Assembly (NCBI GenBank): GCA_934047225.1
Contig: OW203988.1
Span: forward strand, 9,520,229 to 9,584,228
DNA: 64,000 nucleotides
Source: Ypsolopha sequella
Lineage: Eukaryota; Arthropoda; Insecta; Lepidoptera; Ypsolophidae
Reading direction: 5' to 3'
The notes under the pieces are model-generated. The model had not been told where the DNA came from. It saw only the letters and a list, made by a program, of their open reading frames with translations, and searched no databases. The position numbers and the translations under genes were made by a program. This document shows, in pieces, positions 10,191 to 23,446 of the stretch; the stretch's first letter is position 1; the number at the start of each line of letters is the position of its first letter.

Positions 10191-12662
10191 TTGGAGGAGA
10201 AACATAAATTACGCAAATTGTCTTGTATTTTCAGTTTTTATTTTAAGAGCAATCAACTCCTAGATTGAGGCGTCACTTGAAAAAACATAACGCAGTGAAA
10301 CTACAAATTGAATTTGTATTTAAAGACTAAGAGCTGGCAGTTATTTATTTTGAGAGGCCTGAAAGGTCGATTTGGTCATTTAGTAAAATAAAAAACCCAC
10401 CAGTATATAGCCGCACACCTCACAATTAATTAATTAAATTAATTAAAGATGTCATCAATAACTTAAAAGCTACTTGAATTTGAATTCTTATTATAGCTAA
10501 GACTATAGTTAAACACAAGATAGCATCGTTTTCACGGATTAATTAAAAAAGGAATGTTAAGAAATGTCATTTAAAATAAATGTAAACATGAAGAGATCAC
10601 GATTAAACGCAAAAATTCTTGGGGTCGCGCACCCTTATTGAGAGCTGTGCGGTTTATCATTGCCAGCTCTTAATCTATTCAAGCTTCGTAGCAATCACAG
10701 CAATGTAAATAATGCCTGGTTTGCACCGAAGTTCTTGTCAACAATAATAAATTCACTGCTCTCTGTTTAACTGCTGCCATTGACGAGCTCCATACAATTA
10801 TTGGACAGTCATAAGAAATATACAATACACTAAATCACTCATGGACACATAAACTGCATCAGAGTGCTGAATGACTTTCAAACTAAAATATATTTTTCAA
10901 TGCGTGTGCTCGTAAAGGCCCACTTTTTATGCATCAAAACCGAACAGAAAGTCGATTATTTTGCCCTAGGGCTTTATTATTATTATTATTTTTTTAATTT
11001 GTTTAAATGGTTGGCTAACCTGCAGCCTTTCCTGTGTACCATAGACGTTATACTTTTTCTTCCACTGTTAAACGGCTCTGGATACAGTCCCTTTGAGCCT
11101 ATTATAATTTAAAGTTCACAAGATTATATTTGTTTTCATTTCCTCACACTATGCATTGAAAAATGTAGTATGATACACGGGCGTAAAAGCAATAAATTAC
11201 TCGGTTACGTTTAAAACACTCGCTACGCTCGTGTTTTAAATCGTCCTCGTAATTTATTGTAGATATGTAATTTTCATTTTGATACGGTTACCGGAGAATT
11301 GACGCGCAACACTTACACGAATAGCTACTTCACCTTACCACTAAATAATTAAACGAGCGAATAAATTCAAATTTAAGGTGTAAAAAATACTGAATATAGC
11401 GTACTACATACCAAGTGGGCGAAAGATTGTGGGCAAATAAAAATATTGAAAATGGCGTCTTGAAAATACAAATTTGAGTTGAGTTGAATAATTCTCAGGC
11501 GAACAATTTTATTTTAAGTAATAAAACTGGGAACGTCGCCTCGCTTCGCTCGGCTCCTTATTTTATCTAACATATAAACCTAACACGCTCCTCCTCGCTT
11601 CGCTCGTCGTCGCACCTATTTTTTGACTTTTGGTGAAATATTTTCGATTTCACACGTTAATTTCGCCCACTCAGTATTTTTACTCGCACGCTTTGGTATT
11701 TAGTTCGGACACTTGAAGTCGCTAGTTATATTTTTATTCGCCCGATTAATAATTTCCCTTAAATATTCCAAAGCCTTTTTGACATTTTTACAACAATCTA
11801 TTCGTAACAATTTTACCCTCTGATGTGCTTGTTTACATTTAATATATCATATGATATTTAAGGAATAGTAATATGGTATTACACCTACAACTTTATTACT
11901 ACTTAAGTTAGTAATCTTTATTCTTAAACCTACAAATTAACGTGTAAAGTTTTAACACTTTTGTCCCTTTTCTGCGTTATCATTGTAACAAATACACAAT
12001 ACAGCAAATTGTTTACATCAAGTGTAAGGTGCGATTTATTTTAGAAAATAGTTCATTTCATGTACTTCTACCTATTTTTATATAATTGCCGTACGTTTTG
12101 ATAGGTGCAAGTAAATACCATAAAAAGCAAAGTAATATTATGTTTATGTGCTTACTGACTATTTCGCAAGTTTTCATATTAAATTGTATTTATTCTGTTA
12201 AATAAAGAACCTTGAAAAACAAAACAAACTCGTATAAGTACATACCAAAAATATGAATGCAATCATTTTAATTTTAGAAATGAATGTTTCTTTTACTACC
12301 AAAAACTTAATTGATGTGATTTATTTTATTTTAAAGTTACACACATATATTCACACTTCTCTTCCAGAGGGCTTAGCAGGGAACATATATCTCCACTTAT
12401 TACGATCCTGACACAACCCTATCGCTTCCTCAATCCATCAATCATACAAGCTTTTCTATTCTTTCTATTCAGGTGGTTATTTGATTCATACATGGGCACG
12501 AACAGTGATTTTTATTTATTTATTAAATAAGTTTATTAGTTTTACAGCATATTAAATTTACATTTCACAAATTTTCTATGCCAATAACGAAACTAAACAT
12601 ATAACAAATTTACAAATTTAATTTTATTTCTATGGGAGTTTCTACGTTACTTTGGATATTTT

Positions 12663-13120
12663 ACAGTGGACGCTGTCCGTCTTTGGAATGATCTTCCACA
12701 CCAATTGCTTCCTTCAAATTCAACTTGAAGAACCACTTTTTGTCCTCTCAGCAGCTCCAGCTACTAGTATGTATGTATTGTACGTATTTATGTCGTGAAT
12801 CATTTTTAAATATATATAATTATATATTATTTTAGTACTCTTTGTTTAGTTTTTAGATTGTTAGGTAGTTAGGTATACTTTTAGGTTAATAGTGTATGTA
12901 GACCAATATTTATTATAGTTACGTACATATTTATATTTATATCGCTCTTAATGCACTCAACTTAAATTTCAATAAGCCAGTGTATAATTTTTCTTCATCT
13001 CTGTCATTTATGGTGGACCTGGAAGAAATTTCTTTCAGAAATAGTCCGCGTTTGCCCTGATTGTATTTATCTGTGTTTTTTGTGTGCAATAAAATGTGTT
13101 TATTATTATTATTACCCGGG
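12663..13120 (+). pseudogene. Jockey/CR1-like LINE 3' end
   Basis: A short reverse-transcriptase C-terminus, VDAVRLWNDLPHQLLPSNST then stop (12663-12728), carries the RLWN.LP signature. It is followed by about 390 bp of 3' UTR with gacctggaagaaatttcttt and an end caataaaatgtgttt plus a (tta)n tail. 5'-truncated. Confidence 0.75.
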
Positions 13121-13550
13121 GACTTAACATTAAAGCACCTTTTTTTTGTACGGTTTTTTCTAGGATAATGTTATAGATAGACCGTTCCTGTCACACCACG
13201 TCATACTTTGTGAATCCACAATCTCCCCTCCCTTTTAACTTGTAATGCAACTTATAAATGTAAAGTGGATGGATAAACGGTGTGATTGATATTGATAAAC
13301 GAGTAGGTACTTATTGTTGCGACTGTACCGTCAGCAAAACTGAATATTCAATCAATTTACTTTTCATTCAGGGTAGAGCGAACAATTAAACATTTCAATA
13401 AAATGAAACTGGTATGTTTATTAAAATACAAGGCTTTTAAATAAGTTAAAACGGCAACCGGCCCATCGCCCATTTCATTGGCACGAAACAATAATCTTTG
13501 GTGAAAAGTGGGTGCACGGTAGCCACAGGTGTTCTAATTTAGTTAACCTA

Positions 13551-14371
13551 TTACATAATAGATAAGCCGTCGCATTCATCAGTGCAAATTATATTTCCTG
13601 AACTATACATATTTAATTCTTTATTCTTTATTCTACACACACATATACAGAAACAGGGATACATATAATATTTACATTTAAACAATATGCACATTGGCGT
13701 GCTTATCTCTAAGAAGAGATTTCTTCCAGCAAAACCAACAGGAAAAACAAACAAAAAAATAATAATTTAAACGAGTAATCATACAAGTGCACAAGGAGAT
13801 TGATACAAATTAAAAATATAAATATATATTACATAAAAATAGCAATAATATAGTAATCAAATACTTACTATAAATACACACTATAAAATACAAATACAAC
13901 TAGATATATATATATATTTTTTTTATTATAGAATACATAAATATTGATATATAATAATATTATATTTACCTATTAAGACAGTGAGAGGTAATGTTCTTTC
14001 AGCTTTTTCTTAAAGGAAATTATAGTACGCAAGTCTCGAATGCTATGCGGAAGAGCATTCCACAGTCTGATAGATTCACCATAAGCACAAGTATTATGTG
14101 CAGGGGTTTTAAGGAGAGAGGAAGTCCCAGAACGCAAGAGTCTATCTCTAGAGATTAAGAACTCAAAACGTTCGCGTAGATAAGGCGGAGAAAGTGGATT
14201 CCTAATGATATTTAATAGAAGGGACAAAATATGCACATTACGGCGGTGACGAATAGGTAACCACTTTAATTCTTTACGAAAGTGAGAAACGCGATCAAAT
14301 TTGCGATTTAATGCTTCTGACAGCGCAATAAAAGACACCATTGGGTTTGATGAAGTTCCCTCCGATCTCAA
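13551..14371 (-). pseudogene. Jockey/CR1-like LINE C-terminus and 3' UTR
   Basis: The coding part is 14371-13973, 132 codons: KELKWLPIRHRRNVHILSL, then NPLSPPYLRERFEFL, then RLWNALPHSIRDLR. This is the thumb/C-terminal end of the reverse transcriptase. The 3' UTR (13972 to about 13551) has the complement of gaagaaatctcttcttagag and ends with agaataaagaataaag. It is the sister of the copy at 49366-50885. The 5' part is missing, so inactive. Confidence 0.85.
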
Positions 14372-14683
14372 ATACTTAGTAATGGGCTATCAACGAATTC
14401 ATTACGTAAATGCAAAGACATCACGCAGCTAATTAAGAAGGCGCTACCCCTCAGAAGCTACGACAAAAATAATTGACAAACACGCTGTAACTTCTATTGA
14501 GTCGCAATAGATACGATAGTTGATTGTTTTTCAGATATTAACATGAGACAATAAGGGGGAAAAAAGGAATAGTGCTACCTACGAGGTATCATAAGGACTA
14601 TAGTATGGCAACGCGAAATCTGCGGTTTACCATTTTTTTGTATTTGTTCTCACCAAGTTTGTTGTGAAAATAAGACTTGATAC

Positions 14684-15115
14684 TTAAGGCGCTCTTATCC
14701 CAGAAGAGTGACTCTCTGTCTTTTTCTTTACGTGTAAGGAGTAAAGAAAATAACCACACTTTTGTACTTTTTCGTTGTTTTTATCGGTTATTAAATTGTT
14801 TAAAAATAAGGGATATGTTTATTAAAACCCACTTACGTGGTCGACCTAGAAAATTTAAAGAGCAATATTACCAGATATGTGTCGCTAATAAAAGAGTGGA
14901 ATTATGGAAATGGCATGATTTGAAAGGTCTTATTACATGCTGTGTTCGTGAATTATTTCTATCGGGCAACGTTTATCTGATCGTGTAACACATGCGTGGA
15001 AGACCTAGATAAAGGTTCGAACTATATTGCGTATTTTTTTTTGGAAGTTTTAAGACGATATTTGAAAGTTCTATTTGACTTTGAAGTTACTTATTTTGGG
15101 ATAAGAGCGCCTTAA
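14684..15115. mobile_element. TTAA-bounded element with 19-bp perfect TIRs
   Basis: Starts ttaaggcgctcttatccca and ends with its exact complement, 432 bp in total, TTAA at each edge. It holds an open frame of about 100 codons (14677-14988, with RGRPRKF) that I do not recognise and that overlaps the TIR; I do not call it a gene. The GGCG ends are shared with the subfamilies at 19283, 57124 and 5753. Confidence 0.85.
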
Positions 15116-15767
15116 ATCAAATTTCAACGAAATGCGCGTTGGTTGCTCAGTCGGTAGAATGGCGGTATCTCATGTTGGGATTCTGAATGGAGCCCCTTCC
15201 CAATCGACGGGGCTATGAACTCAAAAATAATGCATAATGACATATTTTATTTACGAACATCTCTAACATGAAACAACATAATTCAAGTAATGTTTTCTTA
15301 ACAAAATAATGCAAAATAATACTTTTTTCTCCTATTAAAATAAAATTAATTTACACTTAGCAAAGGGAACTAAGCCCATACAGTCATGTCTGAGGTTTTA
15401 ATATCTGAAACTAAAAAAAAAACTAAAATTTCGGCTTGACCAAGGTTTTATGGCGCTCTAGCTCTTACCGAGGCAATGCTTTGAATCACAAATTATAGAG
15501 GGATTGCTTTGAATATAGTCGAACTCGTAACCGGACCTTTTGCCGATACCGACCTCACTTGTGACCGAAGCTCACATGCGCGGAGGACTGCTGGATTTTT
15601 GCGCCATAATTTAGGTGTACGCTATTAATTTAATATTTACTATGTTTCAGATATTGGTTTCTTTATACTGTCAACAAAATGTCATGGAGTTTAATTAGTT
15701 ATCGTCCAAAATATAATCAAACTCCGTTTGTATGGAGCGTGCTCGCGGGACAGTTATTTTAAGAGTT

Positions 15768-16368
15768 TCTGAAGGCTTTAATTTTAGATTTACTGCCGTC
15801 AAATTGTTTTTGTGCAACTGTAACATAATTTGAGACATTGCGACACGAGTGTTTATTTGTTTGAAAGTGAGTGAGTTTCGTAATAATTTTGCACGAGTGT
15901 CCCAATGTCTAATTATGTTTAGTTGCACACAATATTTTATCTAGGACAGTCAAAAATATCATCTTTATTTATAATATTTTTTACTAACAATTTCAGGCAA
16001 AATGAGAAGACATTCGTTCATGAACATCGGTTGCGTCGTTCCGGTGTTGCTGCCTTGAAGGCCAATCAGGATAAAGGGGGCGTGGCTTAAGAAATAAGTA
16101 ATATCTGGACTTATTTCTCTAGCAGTTTTATAATAAATTAGGCCAATCGCAGCGCAGAATCGCGGTGTTATAATGTAATATTATAACATCGGATAAACAA
16201 TCTAGGTACTTATAAAACTGCGTAGCAATTGCCTTATTGCAGTATGGGAGTAGATAAACTAAATTGTCTTGATTGCAAAATAATCCTTAAATGTTAGGAA
16301 CAGAAGCTATATTACTTAGGAATAAATAAAGTTTTGACAGCACTAAAACTAAAATTAAAGCCTTCAGA
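15768..16368. mobile_element. 601-bp TIR element of the GCTGTCA family
   Basis: The left end tctgaaggctttaattttag, with actgccgtcaaa inside, faces a right end ttttgacagcactaaaacta running to aaagccttcaga. It has the same ends as the 43 kb MITE but a longer, unrelated interior, so it may be a less-deleted family member. No transposase frame seen. Confidence 0.75.
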
Positions 16369-17158
16369 ATCGACTTTATTGTATACTTAGACATTACAGT
16401 ACCTTAAGTCTCAATTTAAGAATTGACGGTTCCATTCGAAAATATGTGTTGTCGAGTGAGGTCATGCAAGCAAGAGTCATGGCCGTAGCTCATGGGTGGG
16501 TAGTAAGGTTTTTTCCAAGTTATTTGGCAGCATGCTGCCATACTGTATTGACATATATTTTTGTCGTGTGGATAATAACTTTCGACTAAGAAAAGAAGAT
16601 TGTAACAGATTTACATAGAGTGGAAATACTAGAATGTATTGTAACAGGTGCGCAATAGAAAGCCAGGTGCAGAAAGCCATCCAGGTCGACGTAGTTACAA
16701 CAATTTAATTAAGATATACGAACTCGAGGATTTCAGGAAATTACTCTGCAAACCTGAATCTGTCGTCTTTAACTGGATAGAGCGTGTCCCGTTTTGGTCG
16801 CGTCAAAGCATTGTGGCTTCTAATGCCAACATCACAAACCTAAACACTACCTAATCTAGATGCGATTAAAATGATGGTGATAGGTTCACATCAAAATAGT
16901 AAAGTTATAATTACAAGCATTGATTCAATAGATGCGCAAAACGGGACACGACTTTTTAGAAGTACGAGTTACTGCCAGTTTTACACTTGGAGAGAGGTTA
17001 AAACTAGTATGCTAGTATGTAGAGTTATTTTTCCCTATCTGAAAATAATTAACCTAATGGGAGAAAAACCTAGGACGTAGGTAATTATTATCAAAACTAA
17101 TCGTAAAAAAATGCTTTTTTTTACACATAACTTGTAGATTAACATGTGCATCACTCAC

Positions 17159-17341
17159 CCCCCACAGCGGATTAAGCTCGTCAGGCCTGAGCTGGAAGTA
17201 CTTGTCGGCAAGTTGCATTGGCGGCGCCGATCCAAGCCGTACGTTCGTCCAACATCGCAGGAACTTGACTACGGACTCGAACGTGTAGAGCGCGAGTCGG
17301 TCGTTCCCGTAGTTCGACATGTGCGTCATGAACACGTTGAT
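17159..17341 (-). CDS. sfl: NDST (sulfateless) exon linking deacetylase and sulfotransferase halves
   Basis: A 183-nt, 61-codon exon, phase 0 at both ends. It encodes [20 protein letters not shown], then [16 protein letters not shown], then [21 protein letters not shown], the conserved region between the two catalytic halves. Acceptor ctctgtcaacag, donor TGGGGG/GTGAGT. The last codons give Trp-Gly, joining the Asn-Pro-Cys of the next exon, equivalent to the family's PLWQDPC. The acceptor sits only about a dozen bases from the first unit of an intronic minisatellite. Confidence 0.96.
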
Positions 17342-17352
17342 CTGTTGACAGA

Positions 17353-17935
17353 GGGTTCGGGTGATTCTTCTCTTGTCAATTCTGCTTTTATTGAAATTAA
17401 ATAGGTACTAAGCAAAGAATGTTTAGATTTCATCGTTTGAAAGATGCTCCGTTAAGGAATTAGAGAGTTCGGGCGATTCTTCTCATGTTTGTTCTGCTTT
17501 TATTAGAATCAAATAGGTACTAAGCAAAGTATGTTTAAATTTCATCGTTTGATATAATTATGCTTAGCACCTATTTGATTCCAATAAAAAATAGAGGGTA
17601 CGGGTGACTCTTCTCTTATCTATTCTGCTTTTATTGGAATCAAATAGGTACTGTGGGTTCGGGTGATTCTTCTCTTGTTTGTTCGGTTTTTATTGGAATC
17701 AAATAGGTACAGAGCAAACTATGTTTAAATTTCATCGTTTGATATATGCTCCGCTAAGGAATTAGAAGGTTCGGGTGACTCTTCTCTTGTCTAATTTGCT
17801 TTTATTGGAATCAAATAGGTACTAAGCAAAGTATTTGTTTAAATTTCATCTTTGAAAAGATGCTCTGCTAAGGAATTGGAGGGTTTGGGTGATTCTTCTA
17901 TTGTTTGTTCTTCTTTTATTCGAATCGTGGTTGTG
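17353..17935. repeat. Minisatellite with unit up to ~113 bp, about five copies
   Basis: Units open gggttcgggtgattcttctc, include ttttattggaatcaaatagg and aaatttcatcgtttga, and close aaggaattagag. One unit is shortened to about 55 bp (17596-17652) and one contains an inverted scrap (17560-17590). It ends about 12 bp from the acceptor of the NDST exon at 17341, so it supplies that intron's pyrimidine tract. Confidence 0.9.
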
Positions 17936-19282
17936 CACAAATATTTTTTTTATAATGTGGGTGAATTTGATTCCATGTTTGTTGTGAATATTTCAGGAAA
18001 CTATACGATTTAAAGACAACGGTGGCGCTGAGAACATGGTGGCCTGATGTCTCCAAAAGGTCGGTTTTGTTTACTATCTTGATTATACTAATTTGGCGTT
18101 GATTCTACGGCTATTTGGTTCCACCACAACTTTAGTGACAGCCAGCACGCACTAACGCAATTTACTGCCAGAATTTTTACGGGCGTATCTAAAATGGCCT
18201 TTGACAGCCTTTGGTTCTGTAGTATTTTATTTTTAAGAAAATGTCTTACAATGTCCGCCGAAAAGCTGTCTCTTTTCTGCCAATGAAATGTCGGAAGATC
18301 GATATCTTTGTGACATTTACCGAATTTAAAATAAAGTAAGCTCCATCGCAAAATTCTCCTTCAGTTTGATGACTGATCCTTAAAATAGTTGAGTGTACAA
18401 CATAGCCACAAAAATCAATTACTATTGCTATATCCCTAAGCTTTTGATAGGCAAACATCCATTACACTTTTTATAGACCATTCTCCCGACTGTTTCAAAT
18501 TAGAGCAGTTTCTTTGCAATCGAAAACGAGTGCAAACGATGCAAGAAAATGGCTGTGGATAAACAAAATCAGACGTGGGATTAGGTTTTACTTCTTAACC
18601 ATTAAATGCATGAGATTTTATTTTTGTATGAAATTGAAAACAGTGACGGAAAAATACCAAAAAAATATGAAAAAATTATAAAAAACATATTTCTTGATTG
18701 AAAACCCCCCTTGTTTTACAAGTAAAAACAAGAAAAAAAAAAAACGAATTTGCTATAAAAATGTAATTGTTTGGTTTTTCTTTTTTTATTGGGTACTTGT
18801 AAAGCTGAAACTCTTTGTGACTTTAATATCAAAAAACTATAAAAATATATACAAGCACAATATTTATTAGATTTTTTTTCCAAAAGCTTTCTTTGACCAT
18901 TTTCCCGCCAAAATGCGAGAAAATACAAAAAAAAACAAAGTCTTAAATTAAAAATTTCACCAAGTGCCGACGATCGCAAGTATAAAAAACAAAGGAAAAT
19001 AAATTAATGAATTTTAAATTAAAAAAAAAATTAGTTGCCAAAAATATTTTTACTTTTTAGCTCATACAATAATAAATAAAAATTCCTTTGTGCCGTTTTC
19101 GACCCAAGATGCATTTAAGGGTTAAACATTTCGTCCGTTCGGTAATTGGAACACGGAGCATTCCCTTTAAAATGGGAAAGGAGAAACAATAGCAACGAAT
19201 GAATTGTAAATATAGTATGTTGTATCATCAAATGTTGTCACTTATTGATGGAACATCATTTCAAAAGATAATATAAATCTAT

Positions 19283-19890
19283 TTAAGGCGATATGTAAAA
19301 GTTTTAGCGTCCCTGTTACTCCATATGCGAAAAAATCCTCAGTGCGAGACGGACGGATTCGTGGAAAAGTAGCAAAAAGTCGGTTTTTTATTAATATAAA
19401 ATGTACTAAAGTTGCTATCCAAATTTCGTTAAACCAGTGGGTCTACCGCGTAATTCTCATTTTCATCAACATCAACTTGAGATTGAAATTTGACGTGCGT
19501 GCGACGATGCCCACCCAACATGCCATCTCTTTTGCACGCGTTGAATTTCGCATGCATTTGCTTGAAGTTGATACAAATGAGAATTACGCGGTAGAGCTCC
19601 GGGTCCTAGATACCGTTAAAACACATCTAATAAAATATAATTGCAGTCCATATGTCATTCTTAATTGTCAAACCAGAAGAATTGGTGTCGAAAAAGATCT
19701 CATTTCAATAAATATTTCTATCGAGCCGAATTTCTCCAATCGCGTTTCTGTTTTAACAGATCCCTAGAAAAAGATTCCAAAAATAATATACTGTTTTATC
19801 AAAATAATAAATTATTTACTGAAGTATCTACTGCAAGTTCGAGTTAATGCAAGTTCTCAAAGTGTAGATATTTTTTCCGTAGCGCCTTAA
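19283..19890 (+). mobile_element. TTAA-bounded element, subfamily B, with nested MITE
   Basis: Begins ttaaggcgatatgtaaaag and ends gtagcgccttaa. It is a relative, in opposite orientation, of 57124-57512. Shared blocks include cagtgcgagacggacggatt, taaaacacatctaataaaat and agatccctagaaaaagattc. Without the nested 19437-19602 piece it would be about 440 bp, close to the 389-bp sister. Confidence 0.85.
19437..19602. mobile_element. Hairpin MITE nested in a TTAA element
   Basis: Arms start ggtctaccgcgtaattctca and end gagaattacgcggtagag, with catcaacatcaacttgagat inside. Same family as 32999-33165, but the right arm has diverged. The sister TTAA element at 57 kb has an uninterrupted accaggtcc at this position. 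Confidence 0.85.
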
Positions 19891-20464
19891 CTCTTTGTGC
19901 GACTATGATTCTGTATTATGTATTTGTAATTGATTTCTTGTTACAACATCTTCAGATCCAATAATAAACCTTAACATAAACTGAGATACTATGATACTGA
20001 ATTACTCACTTATACAATCGTTATGAAAGGGAACGTTTTAAGACTAAGTATGAATTAAAAGTCTAGATTCAGATAATAAAGATCAAGTTATAGTATAAGT
20101 GAATACATTATTAAACTATTTATTATAATAAATGCCTCCCTTTTTGTAGGATTTTAACCCTTACCTGACCGATCTAAACGCCTTCTTTACAAATTTGTTC
20201 TTTAACAACGGTGTCCTGACATACCACAATCGGCTACTCCTTTCAAAATTGTATTTTTTATATTACTGAACCATTTGGTTCTGTCAACTTTGACCAACAA
20301 TGAAAAAATCATAATTCTTAAACTCCATTAATAACAAAAATCTAAAACGCCGAAACTAAGTTTTCTTAAAATTGACCTTTCAAACGAAGTGTCAAAACTG
20401 ATTAACAGGGTATAAATAATCCTTTTTAAACGAGGTCATTACCTATGAAATTGCCGTTCTCTGT

Positions 20465-20640
20465 GGAGAAATTGAAGGAATAGTATATTACGATACGGGA
20501 CGATGAAACGTTTTCTGTCGAGAAAAAGTTTCTCGCACGAGTTTCGTATAATTTTTTACAGCACAAGTGAGGAAAATGCCGACTTTATGCACGCGCAGCG
20601 TGCGTAAAGCGGTCATTTTACGCACAGTATGCTATAAACT
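20465..20640. repeat. Dispersed repeat (inverted relative at 25815-25945)
   Basis: Shares, in opposite orientation, tagtatattacgatacg, ctcgcacgagtttcgtataa and aaagcggtcattttacgcac with the 25.8 kb block. Class unknown. Confidence 0.6.
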
Positions 20641-23446
20641 CAATTTTCAGTACTAACATTTTTGCATTTATTTTGGGAATGAGAAATCCAAATTTTATAA
20701 TTTCTTTTGTGTATGAATGAGACAACATTTAGCTAACAGCAATATTAATTTAATTTTTGTAAAGTGTGTGCTGTAAAAAATTATTACGAATCTTATCATG
20801 GAAACGGATGGCATTTAAAACGAACTGTTTTTGAAAATGAAATTTTAGTTATCGAATTGAAACAAAATTTAATACGTAGATGTAAAACCTTGAAATCAAC
20901 TTACAAAAAAACAAACAATGGAAAACATATTGAATTACAGAAATTATGAACTCCTGAACCTATTATTAAAAAATAAGGGTCCATTAATATAGCCAACAAT
21001 CAGTATTAATTAAACAAATAAATACTGCAAAGTAAACGTTTCCAACAAAGCTAACAAGCGCGGAGACTCAGCAAACATAACGACTTTGCGATCAGTGAGA
21101 ATCTAATTTACATCTATTAAGGAATTCAGTGCAGGGATTTTAAATGGCAAATTGAAACTTTATGTAGTAAGAAAGTGAATTATCGGGAGTTATTTTTGCT
21201 TGAATATTGGATTTTAGGGTGTTATTTGCAACTCGGTCGATGCATTTGAACTTTTTGACTCGCGTTGTACCGAGATTTTTCTCAGTGGAGAGAGTTCATT
21301 AATTCGACGCGGACCTGTATTCCACAAGGATGGAGACGGCTTTCTAGTATAGTTACCGTCAGGGAAGCGCAACCTTAATTGGACAATAGTATCTTTTTAA
21401 TACAGTTGCTCAAAAAGTGGCGTATTGCAGGGACGTATAGCGTTCGGGATGTGGGCTATTACATACTCGAGCTTTTTCTTTACCTTTTCCGAATTCGTGC
21501 GTTCTCTTTCCCAACTGTCAAAATAATGTCTATTAAAAAGAAAAAAACAACCACGAAGTTTTTACTAAAAAAAATTCATAGAAGTTTTTATGATTCATGC
21601 AAATATTTCTAAAAACAAGCTACTAATTTGTTTCGATATCAGATTTAATGATTTGATTCGATGAGTTAGGTTAGGTTTCATTTCATTTCATCTCATTAAA
21701 TTTCATTTTCATTTCATATAAATAAAAAAAATCTACTGAAGACTTGGCTGTATGGGCATAGTTCCCTTTGCCTACCCAGAATAGATGAAGAAAACAAAAA
21801 AAAAATCTCTGGGGTTTGGAAAAAAAGCGCGAAGATGTAATGGCGTCGTTTTTTGTTTTATTGAAAAAATATTGCATTTTGGGTGTTTTGATCAACAATA
21901 GTGATAGAATATTGTGAATTAAAATCGCCGTAACCTGTGTAGTGTGTTGTTCAATGGAACAAAAGTGCGGGCTGTGCCTTTTCGTGTGTTTTTTCTAACC
22001 CTGTTGTATTTGCGTTATAAGGCTATCATTATAGCGGAAATGACAGGATAGTGACTTAGACAGGACAGACCTTTCAGATGATCCTCAACAGAAGAGGATA
22101 GTGCATATAAACAGATAATAACTATAACGTCAGACATGGCTGTATGGGCTAAGATTTCCACTTGGTGGGAAAATGAAACAAAAAAAAAAAAAAAATCTCT
22201 GCTTATATTCTTCTACGGTTGGCGCCGTTTTCCAAAAATTTTCTTTGCGGGTTTAGTTGTTTGTTGCACAAAATTAGTAATTTCAACGATATTTTATTTG
22301 AATTAATACCACCGGAACTCAGTATAATTGCACAAAATGCTTCGGAGAACATTTTACCGGAAAAGTCAAAGTCGCTACATATCTACATACGACGAATTTA
22401 TTGCGTGGAGTATTAGTTAGTTGAGTTTATTGTGTTTTTATTACTTTATTAAATTGCTTCATTTTTTCGTAACTGTATTAAAATAGTTGTTCAGTACACG
22501 TGCGGAACCGTCATTGCAACTTGTTCCGACCGTCAACCCTCACCTTCGGCTGCGCCTCGGCTCGGGTAGACATTTGTCGGAACTCTTTGCAATGACAGGC
22601 TTTCCGCACTCGTAATGAAATATACTATTTTGTTTATTTGGCAGAGGAGAGAACGCGCGGTGTATATTGCTGTATTTAACACATTCATACTTAAGGCTTC
22701 TACCAACGCCAACGACCTTGAACTAAGGAACTTTGTAACCATTTTATACGGTAACTATAGCATTTTTCAACAGAAGAAAAATACATAGTAATCTGCATGA
22801 TACAAATAGTGATGTGGTTTTTCCTGAATTTCATTATAACATACAGAAGTGAAGCAAGAACATTCTAAGTTTACCCTTATTTCTCAATTTTTTGTTCACT
22901 TGTAACAACATAACTGCTGCAGTTTTTATCGAAACAGTATGAAAATGTATAAACTTCTAGACAAAATAATATAAAACGATTTGATTTTCTCAGTTCTTGG
23001 AAATTAATTTTATTTTGTATAAAATAAATTAAAAACACACTATTTTCGCACTTGTCAGCCGCAGCGACTGACGTAACAGCCATGTTGCAGTGCGAGCTGA
23101 TAAGGACTTTATTTTAATATGGTTTTGTTCGAAATTTCAACCACCACGAATCGAGGTGCTAATTATTCCGACGGAGCCACCTTAAGTATCGGTAAGTGTC
23201 AATTTATCACTGCGGGAGGTCAACATTTAATTTTGTAAAATCAGCAAAAATATTATCGATCCATGGTACTGACCAATTACCAAGCCTCGCCTCCAGTATG
23301 AATTTGGCTGAATAAATGATGTCACGTGACCCTGGTCAATTACTATGAGAGTTCAACACTTTACTTTGCGAAATAAGAATATAATGTTATTGATTCGTCA
23401 TACTGAACATTTACCAAGCCTCCAGTATGATGGTTGTATAAATCAA

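Larger units (their letters stand above)
5181..17158 (-). other. Large sulfateless intron (12 kb)
   Basis: Between the exons ending at 17159 and starting at 5180. It contains a 410-bp hairpin, a TTAA element, palindromes, two SINE copies, two LINE 3' ends and two TIR elements, listed separately. Parts of 8540-12520 contain only diffuse repeat scraps, such as a block at 9060-9480 that resembles 20780-20960, and AT-rich sequence. I see no gene there. Confidence 0.7.

Noticed and set aside
14677..14988. 103-codon open frame inside a TTAA element, with RGRPRKF
   Set aside because: Begins within the TIR region, no transposase motif; an AT-hook-like string alone is not enough.
17353..17935. CRISPR-like repeat array
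   Set aside because: Units are contiguous with no unique spacers of constant length; it is an intronic minisatellite in an animal genome.
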